This document shows positions 1-5,833 of a stretch of DNA of 8,200 nucleotides, piece by piece. Source of the DNA: Promethearchaeota archaeon (GTDB taxonomy: Archaea > Asgardarchaeota > Lokiarchaeia > Sigyniarchaeales > SOKP01); the NCBI GenBank assembly GCA_030615145.1, contig JAUWZT010000165.1, positions 1 to 8,200 on the forward strand. Reading direction: 5' to 3'. Every line of letters starts with the position of its first letter. Within the stretch, counting starts at the first letter, position 1. The translations under genes were made by a program, and so were the position numbers. The notes under the pieces are model-generated. The model made no database searches. It was not told the origin of the DNA and saw only the letters and a program-made list of their open reading frames with translations.

Positions 1-266
1 AGGAGAAATTAGATATGATTAGAGAGGCTGAAAAATTCTTGAGAAACTCATATAATTTAAATCAATTACGAGTTAGACTACACGAAGGGAAATTAGCACG
101 AATTGAGCTGATGCCCGAAGACATTATGAAAGTTATGACCAATGAAAACATAGAAAAAATTAAAACTAAATTCACACAATTAGGATTTTGTTACATTACG
201 ATTGATTTAGAAGGGTTTAGGTCAGGATCACTAAACGAAGTTCTTACTTTTAATGAAGAAGACTAA
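1..266 (+). CDS. larE: LarE-like sacrificial sulfur transferase, C-terminal part (5' end outside window)
   Basis: The frame is open from the left edge (first whole codon at base 3) to TAA at 264-266, so the ATG at 15 is probably internal. The piece reads EKLDMIREAEKFLR, then RVRLHEGKLARIEL, and ends with GFCYITIDLEGFRSGSLNEV. This order (EAE.FL, R.R.H.G..ARIE, a glycine-containing strand followed by DLEGFRSGS.NEVL) is the C-terminal signature of the LarE family as I know it. LarE is an ATP-dependent enzyme that donates sulfur while making the nickel-pincer nucleotide cofactor of lactate racemase and related enzymes. The N-terminal PP-loop ATPase domain and catalytic cysteine lie outside the window, so the exact activity cannot be judged. 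The gene converges on the AIR-synthase-related gene, leaving 21 bases between stop codons and no obvious hairpin terminator. Confidence 0.8.
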   Translation, partial: EKLDMIREAEKFLRNSYNLNQLRVRLHEGKLARIELMPEDIMKVMTNENIEKIKTKFTQLGFCYITIDLEGFRSGSLNEVLTFNEED

Positions 267-287
267 ATTATAAGGTAAAATGAAGCT

Positions 288-1712
288 TTAAACATTCGTG
301 ATGTTTTGTTTTTTAATATAGTCAATAATTTTTTGTCTTTTTTCCAATGCCTTTGTAGCTGTTTTTTCAATTTTTTTTTCCATTTCTAACTTCAATTCAG
401 GAGTTTCTTCCCCTATTTCTTGTTTGATTTTAGTGTAAGCGGATTCTCGAAATTGAGGAAGAATTGATTTTTTCTCTTCTTTATCGTAAATCATATTTAC
501 TTGATTAGAATTGTCTACATAGCCGATTTCAGCACATTTGATATTTATCGCAGCCAAATCAGTAATTATCTGTTCCGATATACTTTCTGAGCAATAAATT
601 AGAAGTGCATCTAAAGAAACTCCTAAATAATCAACTCCCACATTTTCCAACAATTTTAGCACTTTGGGATTAACAAGCTCTCGTACGCGCTGTTCATAGA
701 TTGTTACGCCTGATTTCGCTTCGTAGTTTATTTCATTTAAATCCCCTCTAAGGCCCCCGTTTGTAACATCGCACATCGCCCTTATGTTATTAAGATATTC
801 TTTTTTTAACAAGACATTACAAGCCTCCAGAAATTTAGTATTCATCGTTTCGCTTACGACATGATGGTTTCCCGAGTATATGGCTGTTGTCGTTATAGTT
901 CCACCTCCAGCACCCTCAGTCATTAATATTTTATCTCCAACCTGAATGTTGCGTCTCGCCAATAATTTGTTTCGAGCAATACCAACCGCACTAATTCCGC
1001 CCACTAACCTATTTCCAATAACCATATCCCCCCCTATCCTTAAAGTTGAACCGGCAGTTATCGGTACGCCTGATATCTCGGCAATTGCAGAAACTCCCGC
1101 CATAAAATCAAATAATTTTCCTACATCTGCGTCATCGGCTAAATGAACATCAATCATAATAGAAATTGGTTCTGCTCCCTTGACATAGAGGTCTCGCAGT
1201 GCAGCTCTCGATACGCTTCACGCAAACTCGTTGCGCGAAATTACGTGAAACCCACACACAAAGGGAAAGTCGCTTAAGCGACTATGAATCCCTTCCATTT
1301 TAGATACAATGATTAATTCATCTTCTGCTTTAAATCCTTGAATATCAGAAATTTTCACAGCACCGGCATCATCTAATGAACTAGGCGCTAAATACGCTTT
1401 TTTCTCCGTGATAGATAATCCTGCAAGTAATTTGTGAACAAAGAAATCCCCTACGCCTCGACACCCCACACCCTGTTTCCCCACAGTCACATTTGCCTTG
1501 TTTATATCTAACAGGTATCTCACAAAGGGATCTGAAACAGAATTAATATCGCTCTTTTTACATTCCTCGTAGACCGCATTAGCAAGTAAAATTGCTGACT
1601 CTTTCTCAATGTCCTTAAAATCCATGTATTCATTAACTAAACGTGCAATAATTTCCTCCTTATTGAACCCTTTCTCCATTAAATTTCTCGTCAAACCTTC
1701 TAAATCACTCAT
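288..1712 (-). CDS. AIR-synthase-related protein (PurM/SelD-like), gene interrupted by a BHB intron
   Basis: Read as two exons: exon 1 from 1712 down to 1241 (157 codons plus one base) and exon 2 from 1210 down to 288. They are joined by removal of 1240-1211 to give 464 residues. Exon 1 holds GVGCRGVGDFFVH (about residues 81-93), SSLDDAGAV (about 111-119) and SKMEGIHSRLSDFPF (137-151). Exon 2 holds DVHLADDADVG (178-188), TEGAGGGT (255-262) and DVTNGGLRGD (305-314). These are hallmarks of archaeal AIR-synthase-related proteins, which share the ATP-binding fold of PurM, SelD, HypE and ThiL. The physiological reaction is not known to me. The last 60 or so residues are charged and probably helical. 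I chose ATG 1712 over ATG 1739 because the family begins close to an M.DLEG motif. Without splicing, translation would stop at TGA 1220-1218 after 164 residues. The alternative is a pseudogene with a 30-bp insertion, but both halves are otherwise open and in one frame. Confidence 0.85.
1211..1240 (-). other. 30-nt bulge-helix-bulge (BHB) intron in a protein-coding gene
   Basis: In transcript sense the outer exon helix is UUUC (1250-1247) with GAGA (1209-1206). After one G/G mismatch it continues with six more pairs, 1257-1252 with 1204-1199. The central helix is ACGU (1246-1243) with GCGU (1216-1213), 4 bp. The bulges are AAU (1242-1240) and AUC (1212-1210), 3 nt each. The intron stem is UUCGCGCAA (1239-1231) with UUGCGUGAA (1225-1217), 9 bp, with loop CGAGU. 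The splicing endonuclease normally cuts after the second base of each bulge, which gives exactly 30 nt and the junction GTA-A|CG-AGA, coding Val-Thr-Arg. The non-Watson-Crick pairs in the central and intron helices are G-U in the transcript (1236/1220 and 1243/1216), so the structure fits RNA from this strand rather than DNA. The intron carries the in-frame TGA. The structure was drawn by hand and not calculated. Confidence 0.82.
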
Positions 1713-1750
1713 TATAAAAACCTTTTGTACGTATAGCAATTAACTTTTAT

Positions 1751-1760
1751 TAATATTAAA
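1751..1760 (-). promoter_or_regulatory. Candidate TATA box for the AIR-synthase-related gene
   Basis: On the minus strand the sequence TTTAATATTA lies 39-48 bases upstream of ATG 1712. This fits an archaeal TATA box with a short leader of roughly 15-20 nt. The region is AT-rich throughout, so the call is weak. No strong Shine-Dalgarno sequence precedes the ATG (AAAAGG is about 10 bases upstream). Confidence 0.3.
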
Positions 1761-1820
1761 TTAAGCCACCATAAAATATCTTGTTTACTCTAAATTAATT
1801 AAATGAATCTTTCTTACCTA

Positions 1821-3014
1821 TTACCCGTAACCGTTTCCCTCTTTTAAAATTTCGCTTTCACTTTCCCTTTCGCTTTTCTCTTTTCTATACCTCATTTTAT
1901 TTATTGTGGCTAATCTCCTTAATTCTTCCACCTTCCTAAGTTCGAATTCGATTTCGATTCTTGCGTAAAATATCTCTTTCCCTAACACTATGTCCTTTTC
2001 TGATACCTCAATAAATAAGTTTTTTCTGGATTTTTGATTGATTACGTCTTTGACTAGTTTATCTTTTGAGTTTGCTTTCAATTTATTTATTTTTTCTATA
2101 TACGGAATTAGACCCTTATACGATTCTTGATTTTTTTTGATTTTAACGCCACTTATGATTTTTTTCCTACCTTTTTTGCATATAGGACATTTATCACTCC
2201 TATATACAATTCGTTGGCTTATAGGCACGAATTTGTTCGATTTTAACCATCCGAACGTTTGATACGCGGGGTTCAATTTTCCATCGTTTTTTCTCCAAAG
2301 TGATACCCGTGTTAATATGTAAAATATCGTGTTATACGCGTCTTTTCTGCGACCAAGGTTTACATACATCCATCCTTTATTTTCTTTCCTAAACTCTTCG
2401 CTATTTATTAAATACCCATACCCTAAGACGTGAAAGTGAATATTTAACGCCCTATATAACTGTTTATCTTTACAATCACAATTTTCTTCTGGATTTCCAC
2501 ATTTCTTACATTTTATAGAGTGCAATTGAGTAAACATTACTCCCGCAAATATACCCGCATTTTTAAGCATTCTAAATATTTTCCTTCTGAGCCGCTTTAC
2601 GCTTTGGTAATCCTTAAGTTGCGAAAGAAGGAACTCTGGTTTAGGACTTAAAACAAGGTGTATAACGTTTCCTATCTTAATCCCTTGCTTTCTCGCTTCT
2701 CTTTGGAGTTGAAAAATTTTATTATTTATCTTTCTAGCCCTTTCAGACGATGCGTGTATAAAACAACTCACGCAATCAAGCTTATTACAATGGTTAAATC
2801 TTACTTTTAAACCCTTTATTTTATGGCTCTCGCAAGTTACGCTATCCCTATAAGTGTTACAATTGCTCCTATATCTCCCATCGTTTGTTGTTTTCTCGTA
2901 ATTTCCACTTCCGGCAATCACCCAATTTTCCAACCGTTCAAATGGTATACTTTGTTCGTTTTTAATTTTTTGAATTGTATCGCTTGAAATTACATTAGCG
3001 TCTAACAGTAACAT
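1821..3014 (-). CDS. HUH-type replication initiator (Rep) of an archaeal plasmid or virus-like element
   Basis: This 397-residue, lysine-rich protein shows the three landmarks of rolling-circle HUH endonucleases. A beta strand NVIHLVLSP (116-124) serves as motif I. HFHVLGYG (193-200) gives the metal-binding His-U-His pair H193/H195. GRRKDAYNTIFYILTR (221-236) carries tyrosines Y227 and Y232, one of which is the likely nicking nucleophile. Cysteine clusters C76/C81/C84, C169/C172/C179/C181 and C276/C279 suggest zinc-binding knuckles, as in archaeal plasmid Reps whose middle reads GW.Y.N.GRR followed by Y.LT. The role would be nicking the element's origin to start replication or transfer. The last 100 residues are basic and unrecognised. 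The start is ATG 3014, with a TATA-like box 59-66 bases upstream. Several CpG-containing codons differ from the flanking metabolic genes, in line with acquired DNA. An IS91-like or other HUH transposase is an alternative. Confidence 0.72.
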   Translation of the reverse strand: MLLLDANVISSDTIQKIKNEQSIPFERLENWVIAGSGNYEKTTNDGRYRSNCNTYRDSVTCESHKIKGLKVRFNHCNKLDCVSCFIHASSERARKINNKIFQLQREARKQGIKIGNVIHLVLSPKPEFLLSQLKDYQSVKRLRRKIFRMLKNAGIFAGVMFTQLHSIKCKKCGNPEENCDCKDKQLYRALNIHFHVLGYGYLINSEEFRKENKGWMYVNLGRRKDAYNTIFYILTRVSLWRKNDGKLNPAYQTFGWLKSNKFVPISQRIVYRSDKCPICKKGRKKIISGVKIKKNQESYKGLIPYIEKINKLKANSKDKLVKDVINQKSRKNLFIEVSEKDIVLGKEIFYARIEIEFELRKVEELRRLATINKMRYRKEKSERESESEILKEGNGYG

Positions 3015-3072
3015 ATTTTTTTAGGTTCAGGATTTTTCAAATTTATTCTTTTTTTATTACTCTGAATTTTGC

Positions 3073-3080
3073 TATATAAA
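3073..3080 (-). promoter_or_regulatory. Candidate TATA box of rep
   Basis: Minus-strand TTTATATA preceded by purines (GAAG), close to the archaeal BRE/TATA consensus and 59-66 bases upstream of the rep ATG at 3014. It is the cleanest TATA match in the window but has no experimental support. Confidence 0.45.
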
Positions 3081-3105
3081 CTTCTACAACGTTTAAAAGG
3101 AGAAT

Positions 3106-3159
3106 TCGTATTACGATTCAATGAACTCTCGCAATTCATTAAAGAAAATATCGTATTAC
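3106..3159. repeat. 9-bp direct repeats flanking a small inverted repeat; possible Rep-binding or origin site
   Basis: TCGTATTAC occurs at 3106-3114 and again at 3151-3159, 45 bases apart. Between them AATGAA (3120-3125) and TTCATT (3135-3140) form an inverted repeat with the 9-base loop CTCTCGCAA. HUH Reps commonly act at direct repeats and a hairpin next to their own gene, and this site lies about 90-145 bases upstream of the rep start. The repeats are seen directly; the function is inferred. Confidence 0.4.
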
Positions 3160-3254
3160 TAAATTAACGACAACATTTAATCTCTAAAAACTTTGCAAAA
3201 TTGCTTAAAATTAGAAAAAAATAAATAAATCCGGAAAAGAATAATAAATCAATA

Positions 3255-3542
3255 TTGTCAGACGCAAATTTAAGCTTTAAAATAAAAGAAGCGGGGAATT
3301 ATGCCATGTATAAGCTTGAAATCAAAACATTTAAATTAAGAATAAACAACAAACAGGCGATAGAGTTTAGAGAAAAAAGAAAAAGAAAAATACAACTTAT
3401 AAACAGAATTCAATTAAGGTTGTGTTTCCGCTTGACCAGGCATTTATCTCACTTCTTTTTATTAAAATTTTTGAATCAATATATAAATTCAAAAAATTTA
3501 TTTAAAGTCCTAAAAAAAGAAAGAAAACTTACTCTAAAGTAA
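3255..3542 (+). CDS. Doubtful small basic ORF (95 residues, TTG start)
   Basis: The frame runs from TTG 3255 (ATG alternatives at 3304-3309) and overlaps the stop codon of the converging DUF885 gene by nine bases. The product is very rich in Lys, Arg, Ile and Leu, and I recognise no domain. Its second half resembles a protein less than the overlapping frame at 3401-3505 does. It could therefore be a frameshifted remnant whose first part is in this frame (KLEIKTFKLRINNKQAIEF) and whose last part is in the other. It may equally be noise from AT-rich DNA. Confidence 0.15.
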   Translation: MSDANLSFKIKEAGNYAMYKLEIKTFKLRINNKQAIEFREKRKRKIQLINRIQLRLCFRLTRHLSHFFLLKFLNQYINSKNLFKVLKKERKLTLK

Positions 3543-4745
3543 ATCAGAAGGAAGAACTGGTTTGGTAAGAAGGTCAAAAAAATTATCCACTGAGGGAAAT
3601 TCACCGTATTTATCTATGATTAGATTACTTCCTATGAAGTACGAAAAAGCAGTTGTAGCATGCACAGGATTACTTAAAAATTTTATCCGATTATCTATAT
3701 TTTCTTTAGGGAGGATTTCAAAGCTGGTTGCATATCTAAATAATTGTTCGTTGCTCCATTCATCAATTAGTGCGTGATAAGCTAAGTTATACAAAAATAA
3801 ATCCTTTTTTCTTCTTACGCTGTATTGATTGGTTATACTATCTAAAGAATCTTCCTCTGTTTTTTTTCGACAAAACTCTTTAACACTAATTTCTGCTTGA
3901 TCACGATAAGAAAAAAGCACATTAGCTGCTAAGCTTGCAACACCTTCACTAATTATTAATTTAGGCGAATTCAAAAGCAGTATTGAGTGTTCGAATTGAG
4001 ATAATTCACGAAAAAGGCGTTGTTCCTTGACAACAAATTCCGTATGGTGCCCAGGATATCCCTCGTGAGCAGCAGCGGATAAAAGCGAACTCCAATAAAT
4101 ATCGTAACTAGGGTTAACATCAATTCTGGAAGTGAAATTACCCAGATACCAGTTGTAATAAGACCATTTAACTTCATTGTCATTCTTTGTCTCTTTTAGA
4201 TCTATAATAATATTTTCATTTTTGGGTAAAAAATTTGAAAACAATTCTGTAGTTCGATTTTTTACAATTTCTAGCGCTTTTTTGTATAAATCAAAAACAT
4301 CAGATTCAGAAACCTTACGCCGAATTCTTAATTCTTTCAATCGCTCCTCTAAACTTCCTGATCCCTCGTATGCCTTGTTATAATCTTCTTTTAAGTCGTA
4401 TAACTTAGATTCATTAACGGGTTGTAAAGAAACGTCGTATAACCTTGAAATTTGATCTTTAACTGAAATTGGCGATCCTTTTAAAATTTCTATGGAGGTT
4501 TTCATAGCTATTAATAACTTTTCGATATATCGTATGCGTTCCTTATCGAACCCTTGAGATCCCAATTGTTTTAATAAATCGTTGGAGTCATTTAACAACG
4601 TATTTAGAGCTGTTAAAGATTCGCAATCTACAATTTGTCGAAGTCTTTCTGGGCCGTAATAAAAATCAACATATCCTTTAATATGTTTGTCGATTCTTAG
4701 AGCCAGTAGTAAAAAGGCTTCTCCAAACTTGGATAATTTTGTCAT
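3534..4745 (-). CDS. DUF885-family protein, putative zinc metallopeptidase
   Basis: The 403-residue protein has the DUF885 pattern. Near the N-terminus is HIKGYVDFYYGPERL (21-35). The central metal-binding core is AAHEGYPGHHTE (225-236), with H227/E228 and H233/H234 as candidate zinc-site residues. Downstream is ISEGVASLA (265-273), whose E267 is a likely third ligand. This family is related to thermolysin-like HExxH peptidases; most members have no assigned substrate. Many bacterial DUF885 proteins are near 550-600 residues and secreted. This one has no signal peptide and is short, so it is probably cytoplasmic. Both ends look natural. It lies alone between mobile-type genes and has its own TATA-like box, so it is either cargo or an original chromosomal gene left between insertions. 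Confidence 0.75.
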   Translation of the reverse strand: MTKLSKFGEAFLLLALRIDKHIKGYVDFYYGPERLRQIVDCESLTALNTLLNDSNDLLKQLGSQGFDKERIRYIEKLLIAMKTSIEILKGSPISVKDQISRLYDVSLQPVNESKLYDLKEDYNKAYEGSGSLEERLKELRIRRKVSESDVFDLYKKALEIVKNRTTELFSNFLPKNENIIIDLKETKNDNEVKWSYYNWYLGNFTSRIDVNPSYDIYWSSLLSAAAHEGYPGHHTEFVVKEQRLFRELSQFEHSILLLNSPKLIISEGVASLAANVLFSYRDQAEISVKEFCRKKTEEDSLDSITNQYSVRRKKDLFLYNLAYHALIDEWSNEQLFRYATSFEILPKENIDNRIKFLSNPVHATTAFSYFIGSNLIIDKYGEFPSVDNFFDLLTKPVLPSDLL

Positions 4746-4768
4746 TTCTAACAGAATACAATAATATC

Positions 4769-4780
4769 TTTTTTAAAAAG
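4769..4780 (-). promoter_or_regulatory. Candidate TATA box for the DUF885 gene
   Basis: CTTTTTAAAAAA on the minus strand lies 24-35 bases upstream of ATG 4745. This spacing would give a leaderless or nearly leaderless transcript, a common arrangement in archaea. No Shine-Dalgarno sequence is visible before this ATG, which agrees with leaderless initiation. Confidence 0.4.
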
Positions 4781-4830
4781 TTTTACTTTCTGACTGATTT
4801 ATTAATGTGAAATTAATTTATCCCAATTAA

Positions 4831-4935
4831 TTTAATCGAGTCTATTTCGAACAAAATCAATTAAATGAACAAATTTACAATTTATATGGTTTAAGCGAAG
4901 CAGAAATAAATTATATTAAAGAAAGCTATTATTAA
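4831..4935 (+). pseudogene. Remnant of a restriction-modification DNA methyltransferase C-terminus
   Basis: A plus-strand frame of 34 codons, between a TAA at 4828 and the stop TAA at 4933-4935, contains LNEQIYNLYGLSEAEINYIK. The pattern D/N-E-x-[IV]-Y-x-LYGL-[ST]-x-x-E-[IV] is the characteristic tail of Eco57I/TaqI-like methyltransferases and type IIG restriction enzymes. The rest of the gene, normally several hundred codons upstream on the same strand, is absent: that DNA is occupied by the oppositely oriented DUF885 gene. It is therefore at most a stub. The match rests on one short motif. Confidence 0.5.
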
Positions 4936-4997
4936 ATAAAATAGATATATAACTGTATTGATTTTGAGGCTTCAATTATTAAGTTAGATAAATATTT

Positions 4998-5831
4998 TTA
5001 TTGATCCTTATCCGTATTACACTCATCAATCGCTTTTTGAGCCAAGAATATTTCTTCGATAAACTCGTCAAATTCCTCAATTTCTTTGTCTTTTTCACTT
5101 AAAGTAGTTGAACACTCTGCGCAATTGTCTGCGTTTTTCTCTATCTCATTCCCGCAAAATTCACAGAAAGTTTTCACTTCAGGTTGATTTTCCTCAAACG
5201 GTTTAATTTCGTTCTTGGGTTTTTCTTGTTTTCTCGTCCGTTCTAAAATTGCGTTGTTGTTCTCTAAAATTTCGTCTTCTGACAACCAACTTCTCTTCAC
5301 ATATTCCGTTTCCATGGCAAACGGCTTCTCGACTGAGTTCACTCGAATAATACATTGCCCCCTCTTTAGCATCGCCAAGTACTCTTTCTGCCAACCTTTC
5401 AAGTTGAGGAGCTCCTGCATTAAATCTTTCTGCATGTGTATTTGAAACGATACCAGAATTCCGCAATTTGCTAAAATTTCCCTGCTAATGTTAGGACGCG
5501 TGGCGAGCGAAATCAAACACTCTCCCGTCCCTCTCAACAACAACGCTATATCTTCTATATATGAGGTAAGTTTCGACCGACTGCTCAGTTCTTGGGGCGC
5601 GAAATACTGCGCGTCCTCTATTATAGTTATGTGCTTTATGCCCTCGTAGTTTTTGCTTCCCATTTCTATGTTTTTATCCCATAAGTATTTTAGTATCATG
5701 TTGAGAAAAAACAGCGCGTCTTCTTTTTCCCCCCCTTTGCGAATGATAGAGCTTAAGTCCAACAAAATCCTGTGGTTAAACAGTTCTTTCACGTTAAGTC
5801 CCGTTTTTGTGTCGAATATGTGTTTTTTTTT
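4998..5831 (-). pseudogene. HerA/FtsK-like ATPase, C-terminal part with zinc ribbon (N-terminus missing)
   Basis: A GTG at 5792 can be taken as a start (264 residues), but the frame stays open upstream and reads HIFDTKTGLNVKELFNHRIL. That looks like the linker before the last strands of a DUF87/HerA ATPase. The piece contains the Walker B strand HITIIEDA (54-61 from the GTG), an arginine-bearing LLRGTGECLISLATRPNISR (85-104) typical of the sensor region, and CEFC...CAEC (C210/C213/C224/C227), a zinc ribbon followed by an acidic tail. The Walker A loop and the whole N-terminal half are absent. The homologous reading ends at the A tract (T11 on the plus strand, 5823-5833), where TAA immediately precedes it. 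Such ATPases move DNA in conjugation, repair or viral packaging. Without its P-loop this fragment should be inactive, unless the break is an assembly artefact. Confidence 0.7.
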
Positions 5832-5833
5832 TT
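5823..5833. other. T11 tract at the ATPase/feoB breakpoint
   Basis: Eleven consecutive T residues separate the truncated ATPase (leftward) from the truncated feoB (rightward). Coding similarity on each side stops within a few bases of the tract. It marks a recombination scar, the end of an inserted element, or a join made by an assembler across low-complexity sequence. Confidence 0.6.

Larger units (their letters stand above)
3015..3533. other. AT-rich stretch upstream of rep, without a convincing gene
   Basis: About 520 bases between the start of rep and the end of the DUF885 gene. It contains a TATA-like box for rep and a 9-bp direct repeat flanking a small inverted repeat (3106-3159). It also holds short protein-like reading frames on the plus strand. 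One, about 3069-3166, reads like LLQRLKGEFVLRFNELSQFI and ends at TAA. Another starts at TTG 3255. A third, 3371-3505, reads IKVVFPLDQAFISLLFIKIF in a different frame. None is recognisable. They may be gene remnants or chance frames. Confidence 0.5.

Noticed and set aside
946..1146. Plus-strand ORF of 66 residues
   Set aside because: It lies fully opposite the well-conserved AIR-synthase-related gene and has no protein-like motif.
1218..1220. In-frame TGA read as selenocysteine in a SelD-like protein
   Set aside because: The TGA sits in ten codons that have no counterpart in the family, and these are removed exactly by the BHB prediction. A selenocysteine codon should replace a conserved Cys or Ser at a normal position.
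288..1739. Two separate genes (173 and 289 residues) instead of one
   Set aside because: They are the N- and C-terminal parts of one protein in one frame, and the codons between 1210 and 1157 continue the conserved sequence RAALRDLYVKGAEPISI with no start codon of their own.
3562..4383. Three short plus- and minus-strand ORFs inside the DUF885 gene
   Set aside because: They are out-of-frame or antisense readings of a gene with recognisable motifs.
5203..5466. Overlapping ORFs on both strands inside the ATPase fragment (also 5653-5835 plus)
   Set aside because: They are antisense or frame-shifted shadows of the ATPase frame, which carries the Walker B and zinc-ribbon motifs.
5823..5833. T11 as an archaeal transcription terminator
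   Set aside because: No intact gene on the plus strand ends just before it. The coincidence with two gene breakpoints is a better explanation, although the tract could terminate read-through.
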